The notes below the pieces were generated by a model that saw nothing but the letters and a program-made list of their open reading frames with translations, made no database searches and was not told where the DNA came from. A stretch of 64,000 nucleotides of DNA from Paenibacillus sp. BK033. GTDB lineage: Bacteria; Bacillota; Bacilli; Paenibacillales; Paenibacillaceae. Within the stretch, counting starts at the first letter, position 1, and every line of letters begins with the position of its first letter. Positions 53,517 to 61,633 of the stretch are shown here, piece after piece. The position numbers and the translations under genes are program-made. The DNA lies in NCBI RefSeq assembly GCF_004345425.1, contig NZ_SLVP01000006.1, positions 240,143 through 304,142 of the forward strand, given 5' to 3'.

Positions 53517-54083
53517 TTAAACGGTCGTCCCCGGCGTTTTCTTGCCGGCCGCAAAAGTGCCCGCCGCATGAGCTACGCGCGCTCCGAGAGCTTCGCCTAG
53601 CGCCAGCCCTTTCGAGAAGAGCGATTGGCTCAGCGGGTCATGGGTATCCTCAACGGGAGATGTGACGCCTACCCCGTAATAACTGCCGTACAGCGCATTT
53701 GCGGGAATATTGGCCGGCAAGCCGACAATAATCATCCCTTGATGCAGCATCGGCGTAATCAAGTTCAGCAGGGTGGCTTCTATCCCTCCGTGTATGGTTG
53801 CGGTCGTACAGAAAACGGCGCCGATTTTATCGACCAGCGTCCCGTTGGCCCATAAATAGCCGAGTTTGTCGATCCATTCTTTCATGCCGGAACTGATCGT
53901 GCCGAAGTGCCCGGGACAGCCCCAGATGATGGCATCCATCTGATCGAGGTCTTTGACGCTCGCCTTTTTGACGTGATTGATGAACACCTCTGCCCCTTCC
54001 ACGCTTTCGGCACCCTTGGCAATGGAGCGGGCAAGTTGTTCCGTGTGGCCTGCTTCGCTATCATAAACAATGTAAATTTTCAT
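53517..54083 (-). CDS. Flavodoxin-fold NAD(P)H:quinone oxidoreductase, WrbA-like
   Basis: This 188-aa cytoplasmic flavoprotein has an FMN-binding start IYIVYDSEAGHTEQLARSIA, IIWGCPGHFGTISSGMKEWI and a later AVFCTTATIHGGIEATLLNL with GVTSPVEDTHDPL, as in WrbA-type quinone reductases. It probably reduces quinones by two electrons. GAGGAG precedes the ATG. It is next to, but 43 bases downstream of, the DHA2 exporter gene on the same strand. Confidence 0.87.
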   Translation of the reverse strand: MKIYIVYDSEAGHTEQLARSIAKGAESVEGAEVFINHVKKASVKDLDQMDAIIWGCPGHFGTISSGMKEWIDKLGYLWANGTLVDKIGAVFCTTATIHGGIEATLLNLITPMLHQGMIIVGLPANIPANALYGSYYGVGVTSPVEDTHDPLSQSLFSKGLALGEALGARVAHAAGTFAAGKKTPGTTV

Positions 54084-54125
54084 CGATTAATCTCCTCTCT
54101 TGGCTCTGAAATCAAGCGCGATTCC

Positions 54126-55919
54126 TCACTCGTTTTCTTTTTGCGGTCTGTTGAGCTTCTTGAGCGATTCCCGGTATGCCTTATCGTTCATTTCTTCCTG
54201 ACGGTCATCCTGATCCTGTGCGGGATTGCCTTTTAACCGAAGAATCGCCTTCCGGTACTCCTGATCGCTAAATTGTTCGTTGTCTTTCGCCGGTTCAGGC
54301 GTAAGGAACCCGCGGATGGCGTTGCGGAAATCGCTGTCTGCGCTTTGCCGATTCGAGCGATGCTCATTATTGGCCAATTCCGCAGCAGGCGCCGCCTCCA
54401 CCGCCGCCTTGTCCGGCATCTGCACCGTCTCCATCGCCGCTACTGCCGCCTTCTCCGGCATCTGCACCGCGTCCTCGGCAGGCTTCACCTTGCGGATGAA
54501 GAAGGCGAGCACGAGCGCGGCGATCGTCAACCATGTCGCGACGACGAACGATTGATTAATGCCGTAAATCGTCGATTGTATGGTGACTTCGCCCATTTTG
54601 GCTTTGTCGGACGGCTCGATGTGGCCGGCGATGATCAGCTCCTTCGCATGCGACGCGGCTTTGTTCGTCATGATGGTGACGAGGATCGCGGTGCCAAGCG
54701 CGCCGGAGACGTTCCGGAGCGTCTGGGACATGGCCGAGCCGTGCGCATTCAGGCGGCGAGGCAGCTGGTTGAGGCCTGCTGTCTGGATAGGCATCATCAG
54801 CATCGACATGCCAAACATCCGCAGCGTATAGAAAAGCATCATGTGATTGTATGACGAATCGATTGCCAAATGACTGAATTCATACGTCGTAACGGCTGTA
54901 ATGGCAAGACCAAGGACGGCCAGCCAGCGTGCGCCGATTTTGTCGAACACCATGCCGGTGATCGGCGACATGATCCCCATCAGGATGGCGCCAGGGAGCA
55001 GCAGCAATCCTGATTCGAGAGGCGTAAAGCCGCGGATATTCTGCAGGAAGATCGGCAATAGAATCATGCCGGAGAACATGGCCATTGTAATAATGGCGTT
55101 GATCAACGTGGTAAGCGAGAACATCGGATACTTGAAGACGCGCATCTCAAGCAGCGGAGCCTTCATGAGAATCGAGCGGACGATGAACAGAATAAGCGCA
55201 ATGGCGCCGACGGCCAGGCAAACGATGACTTCGGTGGAATCCCAGCCTTCCGTACCCGCTTCGCTGAAGCCGTACAACAGGCCCCCGAAGCCGAGCGTCG
55301 AGAGCACGACGCTCAGAATGTCGAGATTCGGCCGGGACGTCTTGATGACATCCTTCATCGAGAAGGCGCCGAATACAACGGCGAGAATCGCGAGCGGTAA
55401 AACGATATAGAACAGCACATGCCAGTCGTAGTGCTCGACGACCCAGCCGGAAAGCGTCGGTCCGACGGCCGGTGCGAAAATCATCGCAACGCCCATTAGT
55501 CCCATCGCTTTGCCGCGCTCTTCGACAGGGAAGATCGTCAAGGTGACGATAGTCATCAGCGGCATTAGAATGCCGGCGCCGCATGCCTGTACGAGACGGC
55601 CGGTTAACAAAGAGCTGAAGTCGCCCGACAGGGCGCATACGATCGTACCGATCGCGAATAAGGACGAGGCGACCAGAAACAACTTCCGGGTCGTAAATCG
55701 ATTGATAAGATAAGCGCTGATTGGCACGAGCACGCCGTTCACCAGCATGTAGCCGTTGGACAGCCATTGGATCGTGCTTTCGCCTACGTCAAGATCTGCC
55801 ATCATTTTCGGCAGCGCGACGTTAAGCACGGTCTGGCTCAGCAGAGCCACGAACGCAGCGATGAGCAAGGAGGCCATTATCGGCCCTTTGCGCAATTGAT
55901 TGGACACAATTGTTGTCAT
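54126..55919 (-). CDS. DHA2 family MFS multidrug transporter with repeat-bearing C-terminal tail
   Basis: This 597-aa exporter has fourteen helices (about 1-490) of the EmrB/QacA type: NVALPKMMADLDVGESTIQW, then GRLVQACGAGILMPLMTIVT (motif C region). Beyond the last helix is a cytoplasmic tail of about 110 residues. It holds a Met-Pro-Lys/Ala repeat pair (VQMPEKAAVAAMET, VQMPDKAAVEAAPA) and three degenerate copies of D-x2-[FY]R-x-[AS]-[IL] (DFRNAIRGF, EYRKAILRL, AYRESLKKL). Typical family members end at about 480-510. It follows the MarR gene by 3 bases. Drug specificity unknown. Confidence 0.9.
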   Translation of the reverse strand: MTTIVSNQLRKGPIMASLLIAAFVALLSQTVLNVALPKMMADLDVGESTIQWLSNGYMLVNGVLVPISAYLINRFTTRKLFLVASSLFAIGTIVCALSGDFSSLLTGRLVQACGAGILMPLMTIVTLTIFPVEERGKAMGLMGVAMIFAPAVGPTLSGWVVEHYDWHVLFYIVLPLAILAVVFGAFSMKDVIKTSRPNLDILSVVLSTLGFGGLLYGFSEAGTEGWDSTEVIVCLAVGAIALILFIVRSILMKAPLLEMRVFKYPMFSLTTLINAIITMAMFSGMILLPIFLQNIRGFTPLESGLLLLPGAILMGIMSPITGMVFDKIGARWLAVLGLAITAVTTYEFSHLAIDSSYNHMMLFYTLRMFGMSMLMMPIQTAGLNQLPRRLNAHGSAMSQTLRNVSGALGTAILVTIMTNKAASHAKELIIAGHIEPSDKAKMGEVTIQSTIYGINQSFVVATWLTIAALVLAFFIRKVKPAEDAVQMPEKAAVAAMETVQMPDKAAVEAAPAAELANNEHRSNRQSADSDFRNAIRGFLTPEPAKDNEQFSDQEYRKAILRLKGNPAQDQDDRQEEMNDKAYRESLKKLNRPQKENE

Positions 55920-55922
55920 GGC

Positions 55923-56378
55923 TTAAGCTTCCTCCTTGGATTGTTTTAATAAACGCAATACTTCGTTCTGGAGCCGGCCCAGCTCGCGGTGATCCTGTTC
56001 GGTCATCGACAGCAGAGGACGCAGCATATTCATGCGCGTCGCATCCGTCTCGCGCCAGAGCTCCTTGCCTTTCTCCGTCAGCTTCATCGTCATCGCCCTG
56101 CGATCCGCTTCCGTTCGTTCGCGCTCCAGGATGCCTGCCTTCACCATCCGGTCCACGATGCCGCTCATCGTGCTGTTGCCCACATTCAGCTTCTCGGCAA
56201 GCTCGGACATGCGGATTTCGGGGGTTTCGTGCAGTATGCGCAGCACCAAAAGCTGAAGGGCGGTCAAGTTATGCTTGCTCGCAGCTTTGGACAAGATTTG
56301 GAAAAAGACTTGATTAATTTCGCGATAAGTTTGAAAAATGCCCACGATTCGCTGTTCTTCCACTGCAGCTTCCTCCAT
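55923..56378 (-). CDS. MarR family transcriptional regulator
   Basis: This 151-aa dimeric winged-HTH repressor has HNLTALQLLVLRILHETPEI, MSELAEKLNVGNSTMSGIVD (recognition helix) and the wing LERERTEADRRAMTMKLTEK. First gene of an operon with the DHA2 exporter, which it most likely represses. TTCCTCC on the plus strand provides GGAGGAA just before its ATG. A dyad overlaps its promoter region. Confidence 0.92.
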   Translation of the reverse strand: MEEAAVEEQRIVGIFQTYREINQVFFQILSKAASKHNLTALQLLVLRILHETPEIRMSELAEKLNVGNSTMSGIVDRMVKAGILERERTEADRRAMTMKLTEKGKELWRETDATRMNMLRPLLSMTEQDHRELGRLQNEVLRLLKQSKEEA

Positions 56379-56384
56379 AAATAG

Positions 56385-56396
56385 TTTGCATGCGAA
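56385..56396. promoter_or_regulatory. Candidate MarR operator
   Basis: TTTGCATGCGAA, a near-perfect dyad centred on GCATGC, lies 7 bases before the MarR ATG on the minus strand, in the likely -10/+1 region. Confidence 0.5.
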
Positions 56397-56577
56397 TTAT
56401 TATGAACTAAAATAATATTTTATGTCAATCAGACTTCAGGCCGTTAGTTTCCGCAAAGGTCCCGCTGCTTATCCCGTAACCGACGGTTTTGGTACTTCTT
56501 TCCCAATCTTGGAAACGGTGATAAGATAGCGTTTCGGACGGAATGCATGGTTTCTTCGCATGACGGATAACCGGTGA

Positions 56578-56606
56578 TTGCATCTTCCAAACGGCCCTGC
56601 TATAAT
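56578..56606 (+). promoter_or_regulatory. Sigma-A promoter of the His leader and hisS-like gene
   Basis: TTGCAT (56578-56583), a 17-bp spacer and TATAAT (56601-56606). The leader peptide start is 41 bases after the -10 box. The preceding 56397-56577 stretch shows no gene. Confidence 0.8.
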
Positions 56607-56646
56607 CAACGATAATTATTCGAGTTTGAATGAAGGAGTTACGCGC

Positions 56647-56697
56647 ATGCGGACATTCGCGATTAATCAACTTCATTATCATCACAAACAGCGTTAG
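56647..56697 (+). CDS. Histidine leader peptide, 16 codons
   Basis: The ATG at 56647 follows GAAGGAG by 8 bases and opens a frame MRTFAINQLHYHHKQR before TAG. Three of four codons at 56674-56685 are His (CAT TAT CAT CAC). It precedes a pair of mutually exclusive hairpins, a terminator and then a histidyl-tRNA synthetase gene. Its likely job is to make a ribosome stall when charged tRNA-His is scarce. It is too short to be a functional protein. Confidence 0.78.
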   Translation: MRTFAINQLHYHHKQR

Positions 56698-56700
56698 CAC

Positions 56701-56802
56701 CCCTGATACAAAAATTCAGGGAGGGCTAGCGCCATTCGCGTTGGCCTCCCTGCGGCATACGTAACGCGCAGGACCAAGAGGTCCTGCGCGTTTTTTATTT
56801 TT
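56701..56802 (+). promoter_or_regulatory. Leader-peptide transcription attenuator of the hisS-like gene
   Basis: Four alternating segments can be read. Hairpin 1: CCCTGA (56701-56706) with TCAGGG (56716-56721). Hairpin 2: CAGGGAGG (56717-56724) with CCTCCCTG (56745-56752), which excludes hairpin 1. Antiterminator: CCTGCG (56749-56754) with CGCAGG (56767-56772), which excludes hairpin 2 and the terminator. Terminator: ACGCGCAGGACC / GGTCCTGCGCGT (56764-56791) then a T-run. A ribosome at the stop codon would cover hairpin 1's left arm and favour hairpin 2 plus terminator; one stalled at His codons lets hairpin 1 form and frees the antiterminator. Confidence 0.75.
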
Positions 56803-56829
56803 AACCAAAATAAAAGGAGAGTGCCGGTT

Positions 56830-58116
56830 ATGCAAAACGTGAAAGGAACCTACGATTTTTTCGGAAAAGAACAAGCCGTCCGCCAAAAGGTAAGAGCCGT
56901 AGTGCAGGAGGTTTTCGAGTTGTACGCCTTTGAGGGCATGGACTCTACCGTGCTTCACGAGCTGGATTTATTGACCTCCAAGTATGCGGGCGGCGACGAG
57001 ATTTTGAAGGAGATGTACCGGTTCACGGATCAACGAGGAAGAAAGCTGGGACTGCGTTACGATTTGACGATCCCTTTTGCGAAGGTAATGGCTCTGAATC
57101 CCGGAATCAAGCTTCCGTACAGACGGTACGAGATCGGAAAGGTCTTCCGCGATGGTCCGGTGAAGCGGGGCCGTCTGCGGGAATTTCTGCAATGCGACGC
57201 GGATATGGTAGGCGTTGCGGGGCCGGAAGCGGAAGGGGAGCTGATGCTGATTGCGGTTGAAGTGTTTAAAAGGCTTGATATCCCGGTTACGCTTCGCTGG
57301 AATAACCGGCGGTTTCTAGGTGAAATATTGAAGGCGGTTGGCGTACCCGAAGAAGAAAGCCTGTCGGTGATGCTTACGCTCGACAAGCTCGAGAAGGCAG
57401 GCAGCGACGGTGTTTTGGAGGAATTGAGAAATAAAGGAATCACCCGGTCAACGGTTGACGAGATAGCAGAGCTTATGGCCATGAGTGAACCTTCTATCAC
57501 GCTTGTGGCAGAACGTTATGACCTCAAAGAATCGAAAGGAGCCGCAGAGGTATATGCTCTTCAGGCGCTGATCGACAAGCTGAAGCTGTCGGACATATGC
57601 CGCTTTGATCCTTTTTTATCGCGGGGATTGTCTTTCTATACGGGAACCGTTTACGAGATTTTCGATGCCAGCGGAGCTTATGCATCCAGTATCGGAAGCG
57701 GAGGAAGGTATGACGCGATAATAGGCAGGCTGATCGGGAGCGAGGAGATGCCTTATCCTGCGGTAGGCTTGTCGTTTGGCATGGAGTCCATCATGGAAAT
57801 GATCCGGGATCGGGTAGGCAGGGCGCCGGCTCCCAGAGTCGTTGTCCTATCCATCGGCGATTCCATGATAGGCGAGGCCTTGATGGCGGCAGCTTTCCTG
57901 CGTTCCAATGGGATTCAGACCGGGATGGAGCCGGCGGGCAGAAAGCTGAGAAAGGCGCTTGCCTCGCTTGAAAGCAGGTCAGTCCGTTACGCGCTGCTGA
58001 TTGGCGAGGAAGAGGCTCAAACCGGCAAAGTGCGGCTGAAAGACATGAAGGCCAGGGAAGAGTACGCGGTTCCGCTTGATGAAGCGTTATATCTATTAGA
58101 AAAGAACGATGCCTAA
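56830..58116 (+). CDS. hisS: Histidyl-tRNA synthetase (second-type HisRS)
   Basis: This 428-aa cytoplasmic enzyme charges tRNA-His. The class II motifs are present: motif 1 region, motif 2 FRDGPVKRGRLREFLQCDAD, HisA signatures LSRGLSFYTGTVYEIF and GSGGRYDAIIGRL, and a C-terminal anticodon-binding domain beginning APRVVVLSIGDSMIGEAL. The last domain argues against HisZ, which lacks it. FRDGPVKRGR in motif 2 differs from the usual FRHERPQKGR, so it may be a divergent or second copy. AAAGGAGAG lies 8 bases before the ATG at 56830; a GTG at 56821 falls inside that site. Confidence 0.9.
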   Translation: MQNVKGTYDFFGKEQAVRQKVRAVVQEVFELYAFEGMDSTVLHELDLLTSKYAGGDEILKEMYRFTDQRGRKLGLRYDLTIPFAKVMALNPGIKLPYRRYEIGKVFRDGPVKRGRLREFLQCDADMVGVAGPEAEGELMLIAVEVFKRLDIPVTLRWNNRRFLGEILKAVGVPEEESLSVMLTLDKLEKAGSDGVLEELRNKGITRSTVDEIAELMAMSEPSITLVAERYDLKESKGAAEVYALQALIDKLKLSDICRFDPFLSRGLSFYTGTVYEIFDASGAYASSIGSGGRYDAIIGRLIGSEEMPYPAVGLSFGMESIMEMIRDRVGRAPAPRVVVLSIGDSMIGEALMAAAFLRSNGIQTGMEPAGRKLRKALASLESRSVRYALLIGEEEAQTGKVRLKDMKAREEYAVPLDEALYLLEKNDA

Positions 58117-58125
58117 TAGGATTCG

Positions 58126-58944
58126 TCACATCTTCCGCGCCATCACCGTACTCATCGCATGCTGATGAGGAATGCCGCTGGAGCTGCAGTCGAACACGAT
58201 CTCTGCGCTGTCCGTGATGAGCCAGTCCCGATAATGGGAGAGCAGCTCGCCCGAATGCCATTTGTAGGCATGAGGTTCTTTTTCCGGCGGCGGCGCGATA
58301 AACGGCTTATGGACGAACACGTTCAGGACATGGATTCCGCCAGGGTTAGTGAATTGTTTATAGTTCGCAAAGATCTCCTGGCGGAACTCCGGCTTGATGT
58401 AATGAAGCACGCCGCTGGAATAGATAATGTCGTACGGCGTATCGAGGCGAAAGTCCAATATGTCCGCTTTAACTGCGTTGACTTGGACGCCCGCGCGCTC
58501 GGCCAGCCGCTTTGTTTTCTCTATGCCGGCATCCGAAACGTCAATGCCCGTTACCTCATACCCGTTCCGGGCGAAAAACACGGCGTCTCTGCCTTCTCCG
58601 CAGCCAATATCCAGAAGCTTCAGCCGTCCGCTCGGCGGCATAGCCTTCAGCACCTCGTATACGCCGCTGTTTGGCTCCGTTCCCCAATAATAATTTTCCG
58701 TCTTATACTCTTCTTCATAAATCGTAATCGGCTTATCCTGCGAGACATAACCAAGCAGCTTGTCGATGCTGACTTCAAGCGTGCGGCACAACTCCGGCAA
58801 TAGCGAGAGGTCCGGCATAGTCACAGCGTTCTCCCATTTGGATACCGCCTGGAACGAAATGCCCAGCCTGGTCGCCAGCTCCTCCTGCGTGAATCCTCTT
58901 TCTTTCCGGTAGATGGCGATGTTCCGCGCCAGTTTCTCCTTCAC
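58126..58944 (-). CDS. XRE HTH - TehB-like methyltransferase fusion
   Basis: This 272-aa protein joins a Cro/C1-type HTH (about 5-65: FTQEELATRLGISFQAVSKW, ENAVTMPDLSLLPELCRTLE) to a class I SAM methyltransferase (about 85-272: LKLLDIGCGEGRDAVFFARN, VTGIDVSDAGIEKTKRLAE, YDIIYSSGVLHYI) of the TehB/tellurite-resistance type. DNA binding could thus be tied to SAM or to the methylation substrate. The start has GGAG in the AAGGAGCG region upstream. It converges on the HisRS gene. Confidence 0.88.
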   Translation of the reverse strand: MKEKLARNIAIYRKERGFTQEELATRLGISFQAVSKWENAVTMPDLSLLPELCRTLEVSIDKLLGYVSQDKPITIYEEEYKTENYYWGTEPNSGVYEVLKAMPPSGRLKLLDIGCGEGRDAVFFARNGYEVTGIDVSDAGIEKTKRLAERAGVQVNAVKADILDFRLDTPYDIIYSSGVLHYIKPEFRQEIFANYKQFTNPGGIHVLNVFVHKPFIAPPPEKEPHAYKWHSGELLSHYRDWLITDSAEIVFDCSSSGIPHQHAMSTVMARKM

Positions 58945-59116
58945 GTTCGCTCACGCTCCTTTTGATACTCCTCATTCTAGTGAAGTTGCCTCTTCCGAAC
59001 AATAACGCGGAGATTGAACTTTCGCCGGACTCAACCTGCGGTTGAGATTTGTAGAAGTTTGGCCAAAGAGAGTATACTGGAGGTATCTTGAGCTATTAGC
59101 AGGAGGACCGTCATCC

Positions 59117-59671
59117 ATGTTTACGCAATCAGAACCAATCGGGATCATTCAGAATCATATAAAAGTATTCCAGGCCAAGGAAGAGGATACGCCCGCCGTG
59201 CTGGGGCTGCTGGTGCGGACCGCGGAATGGCTGAAGAGCAGAGGCTCTGCGCAGTGGAGCGGATTGCTGCAGGGCGAAGACTCCCACCGTACGCCGGAAG
59301 CGATTAAGCGCGGCGAAGTGTATATTTTCGTACAGGAAGACACGCTTATGGGTATGGTTATGCTGATGCAGCAGGCCAGCCCATGGGATCGCGAGCTGTG
59401 GGGCGAGGAAGGCCACGAGAGCTCGGTCTATTTGCACAGGCTCAACATTAACCGCGCGGCCGCGGGGACCAATCTCGGCGAGGCCATCGTTCAGTGGTCA
59501 AGCTCGGGTATTCATTTCCAGGGTAAAGACCGGATCAGGCTGGACTGCATTGCCAATAATCCCAAGCTGAACGACTTCTATCGGAGCACTTGCGGTTATG
59601 AATTCAAAGGCAGCGCATCCAATCCGATCGGCGATTTTAACCTGTATGAGAAAAGGGTATCGGAAGAGTAA
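59117..59671 (+). CDS. GNAT family N-acetyltransferase
   Basis: This acetyl-CoA-dependent transferase of about 184 aa has the GNAT core: IKVFQAKEEDTPAVLGLLVR at the start, HRLNINRAAAGTNLGEAIVQ as the CoA-binding motif A region and RLDCIANNPKLNDFYRSTCG near the end. Substrate unknown. AGGAGG at 59101-59106 lies 10 bases before the ATG. It precedes yojF by 80 bases and could be cotranscribed. Confidence 0.85.
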   Translation: MFTQSEPIGIIQNHIKVFQAKEEDTPAVLGLLVRTAEWLKSRGSAQWSGLLQGEDSHRTPEAIKRGEVYIFVQEDTLMGMVMLMQQASPWDRELWGEEGHESSVYLHRLNINRAAAGTNLGEAIVQWSSSGIHFQGKDRIRLDCIANNPKLNDFYRSTCGYEFKGSASNPIGDFNLYEKRVSEE

Positions 59672-59752
59672 TCTTATTCTTGCTATTCCGATAAACTTAC
59701 TATACAATCTTCTCAATTCATTATTCATTTTACGATCAAAGGAGAATCCAAG

Positions 59753-60100
59753 ATGATGCAACCGATCCATCCGGCCGAGGTTCAACGACGCCTGGAAAGC
59801 TTGAAAGATCAAGATGTGTATATTCATCTTGAGATGACGACAGGAGCATACGCGGCTCACAACGACGCTTCCAAGCATCCCGCCGCTACTTTTATATCGA
59901 ATGCCGTTATTCAGTATTCGCATGGTTTAATTTCCGGGAACGGTCCTTTCCGTGTCGGGCTGAAAATGCGGCAGGGCTGGGTCTATTCCGAAGGCTTAAC
60001 CCACTATGAAGAAAACGAAGCCGAACGGCTTATCCTCGCCGGCCATGACCAGCAGGGCAAGCTGGTTGTCGCTTTGCAGCTCAGCCGGGAGCCTTTTTAA
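59753..60100 (+). CDS. yojF: YojF family protein (DUF1806)
   Basis: This 115-aa cytoplasmic protein resembles YojF of Bacillus subtilis: YIHLEMTTGAYAAHNDASKH, PAATFISNAVIQYSHGLISG and VYSEGLTHYEENEAERLILA. YojF is always next to the bacillithiol deacetylase BshB2 (YojG), as here 33 bases upstream. Its biochemical role is unknown. AAAGGAG precedes the ATG. Confidence 0.9.
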   Translation: MMQPIHPAEVQRRLESLKDQDVYIHLEMTTGAYAAHNDASKHPAATFISNAVIQYSHGLISGNGPFRVGLKMRQGWVYSEGLTHYEENEAERLILAGHDQQGKLVVALQLSREPF

Positions 60101-60133
60101 GTAAGAGCTTTCTTTTAGAAAGGAGAGAAACAA

Positions 60134-60796
60134 ATGGAACGTATATTAGTTGTTCTGCCACATCCGGATGATGAAGCATTTACGATGTCGGGCACGCTTG
60201 CGCAGCTGATCGATCAGGGCGCACAGGTTACCTACGCCTGCTTGACCCTTGGGGAGATGGCCCGGAACATGGGCTTTCCGCCGTTCGCAAGCCGGATAAC
60301 GCTGCCGCAGATCCGCCGGGGCGAGCTTGAGGAATCCTGCGCGGCGATTGGAATCCAGGATCTCAGAATGCTTGGCTTCCATGACAAAACGATCGAGTTC
60401 GAGGACAAAGTGTTCCTCGATGAACATATTCATGCTCTTATCGAAGAAGTGAAGCCTGACGTGATCTTCACGTTTTATCCGGGCTACAGCGTTCATCCGG
60501 ACCATGACGCAACCGGGGAAGCCGTTGTGCGGACAGTGGGAAGACTACCCGAGGAGGAGCGTCCTCCTGTCTATTGCGTGGCGTTTTCCCGAAATCACGA
60601 GCAGTATATCGGCAAGCCGGATATCTCGTTTGACGTGCGGGATTACACGAAGAACAAGATGGCTTCCATCCGGGCACACCGCTCGCAATTCAACAGTTCC
60701 GAGATCTTCGGGAATAAGCAGCATAACGACAAAGAAGTTCAAGAACGATTGGGTACGGAAAGGTTCTGGACCTATAAGTTTGAAAGCTGGAAATAA
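60134..60796 (+). CDS. bshB2: Bacillithiol biosynthesis deacetylase BshB2
   Basis: This 220-aa zinc LmbE-family enzyme removes the acetyl group from GlcNAc-malate in bacillithiol synthesis. Visible motifs are VVLPHPDDEAFTMSGTLAQL (metal-binding HPDDE), GFHDKTIEFED and YSVHPDHDATGEAVVRTVGR with the distal His. AAAGGAGAG precedes the ATG. Linked to yojF. A terminator follows. Confidence 0.93.
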   Translation: MERILVVLPHPDDEAFTMSGTLAQLIDQGAQVTYACLTLGEMARNMGFPPFASRITLPQIRRGELEESCAAIGIQDLRMLGFHDKTIEFEDKVFLDEHIHALIEEVKPDVIFTFYPGYSVHPDHDATGEAVVRTVGRLPEEERPPVYCVAFSRNHEQYIGKPDISFDVRDYTKNKMASIRAHRSQFNSSEIFGNKQHNDKEVQERLGTERFWTYKFESWK

Positions 60797-60807
60797 GTGC
60801 ACAAAGC

Positions 60808-60847
60808 TAAGAGCCCCTCACGCTGCGGTTGAGGGGTTCTTTTTTAT
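60808..60847 (+). terminator. Terminator of the yojF-bshB2 operon
   Basis: Stem AGAGCCCCTCA / TGAGGGGTTCT with one G-T pair and loop CGCTGCGGT, followed by TTTTT. Confidence 0.88.
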
Positions 60848-60855
60848 CGCAGGAA

Positions 60856-61464
60856 TTACAGCTCAGCCGGGAGTCCGTGCAGATACATCATTTTGCAATC
60901 GTAATGCTGCCGCAGAACCCGAATGGTGCTCGGATGAGGCTCGGCATAAATGAACGGATAATCGGTCTCGTCGTATTCCTTCCGGATTGGAAAGGCCAGC
61001 CGTTCCTGGTCCAACGAGAATTGGGCGTCTATTCCCGGTTTGTTGCCTCTCGCATCCACTCTGATCCATCGCCCCGCAGCAGGCATGAACACGGCATTGA
61101 GGGCATGGATTACGTAACCCGTATCCGGCGTATCCCCAAGCGTCAGCCGCTGATAGCAATAACCCGCCGGTATTCCTTGACTTCGCAGGATGGCGCATAA
61201 CAGGTTCGACTTGGCATAACAAATGCCTTCTTTATGGGCGAGGACGTCGGAAGCGACGCAAGTAATGCGGGAGCTTTGAATATCCCAGGAATGGGAGATA
61301 TGATCCCGGACGTACTCGAAGGCGTGACGGATAAACGTTGTTTCGTCGGGCGCTTGCAGGCGCAGTTCCGCCTCAAGAGCCTGAATGGCGGGATGGTGAT
61401 AATCCACAATCTCGGAATCGGCGAGATAATCGGTCAGTGACGGGGAGATGCAAGGGAAAGGCAA
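60856..61464 (-). CDS. Transglutaminase-like family protein
   Basis: This 202-aa protein has a papain-like transglutaminase core with catalytic Cys in KEGICYAKSNLLCAILRSQG, His in TGYVIHALNAV and Asp in RVDARGNKPG. No signal peptide, so probably cytoplasmic. Such small proteins are often proteases or hydrolases of unknown function. A GGAGGC lies upstream of the ATG on the minus strand (plus-strand GCCTCC). It converges on bshB2. Confidence 0.87.
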   Translation of the reverse strand: MPFPCISPSLTDYLADSEIVDYHHPAIQALEAELRLQAPDETTFIRHAFEYVRDHISHSWDIQSSRITCVASDVLAHKEGICYAKSNLLCAILRSQGIPAGYCYQRLTLGDTPDTGYVIHALNAVFMPAAGRWIRVDARGNKPGIDAQFSLDQERLAFPIRKEYDETDYPFIYAEPHPSTIRVLRQHYDCKMMYLHGLPAEL

Positions 61465-61536
61465 GGCGGAAGCCTCCTTTTAGCTATTTTCAATAATTAT
61501 GCAATAATATGAATATATATTCAATACTTTCATTTG

Positions 61537-61558
61537 AACAAACATTATAATGTTTGTT
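61537..61558. promoter_or_regulatory. 22-bp perfect palindrome upstream of the amino-sugar acid operon
   Basis: Two 11-bp half sites, AACAAACATTA and its complement, meet without a spacer. The right end overlaps the -35 box of the promoter at 61557. A GntR- or LacI-type repressor could bind it; no regulator gene is in the window. Confidence 0.6.
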
Positions 61559-61585
61559 GACCGCTCTTTCTATTCGATGTAATCT
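61557..61585 (+). promoter_or_regulatory. Promoter of the amidohydrolase-dgaE-dgaF operon
   Basis: TTGACC (61557-61562), 17-bp spacer, TAATCT (61580-61585), about 50 bases before the start codon. Confidence 0.65.
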
Positions 61586-61633
61586 AACCTTATAACGTTA
61601 TACTACATGTCTGTTGCAGAAAAAGGTGGCGGA

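Noticed and set aside
56425..56700. 91-aa minus-strand frame
   Set aside because: Covers the promoter and leader peptide on the opposite strand, has no ribosome-binding site and no family features.
56610..56830. T-box riboswitch before the HisRS gene
   Set aside because: The sequence near 56718 (AGGGAGGGCTAGCG) only loosely resembles the T-box AGGGTGGNACCGCG, lacks the TGGN needed to pair with the tRNA end, and the leader is too short for a stem I with specifier loop.
56830..58116. HisZ (ATP-phosphoribosyltransferase regulatory subunit)
   Set aside because: The protein keeps the C-terminal anticodon-binding domain and both HisA motifs, and no his operon gene is adjacent.
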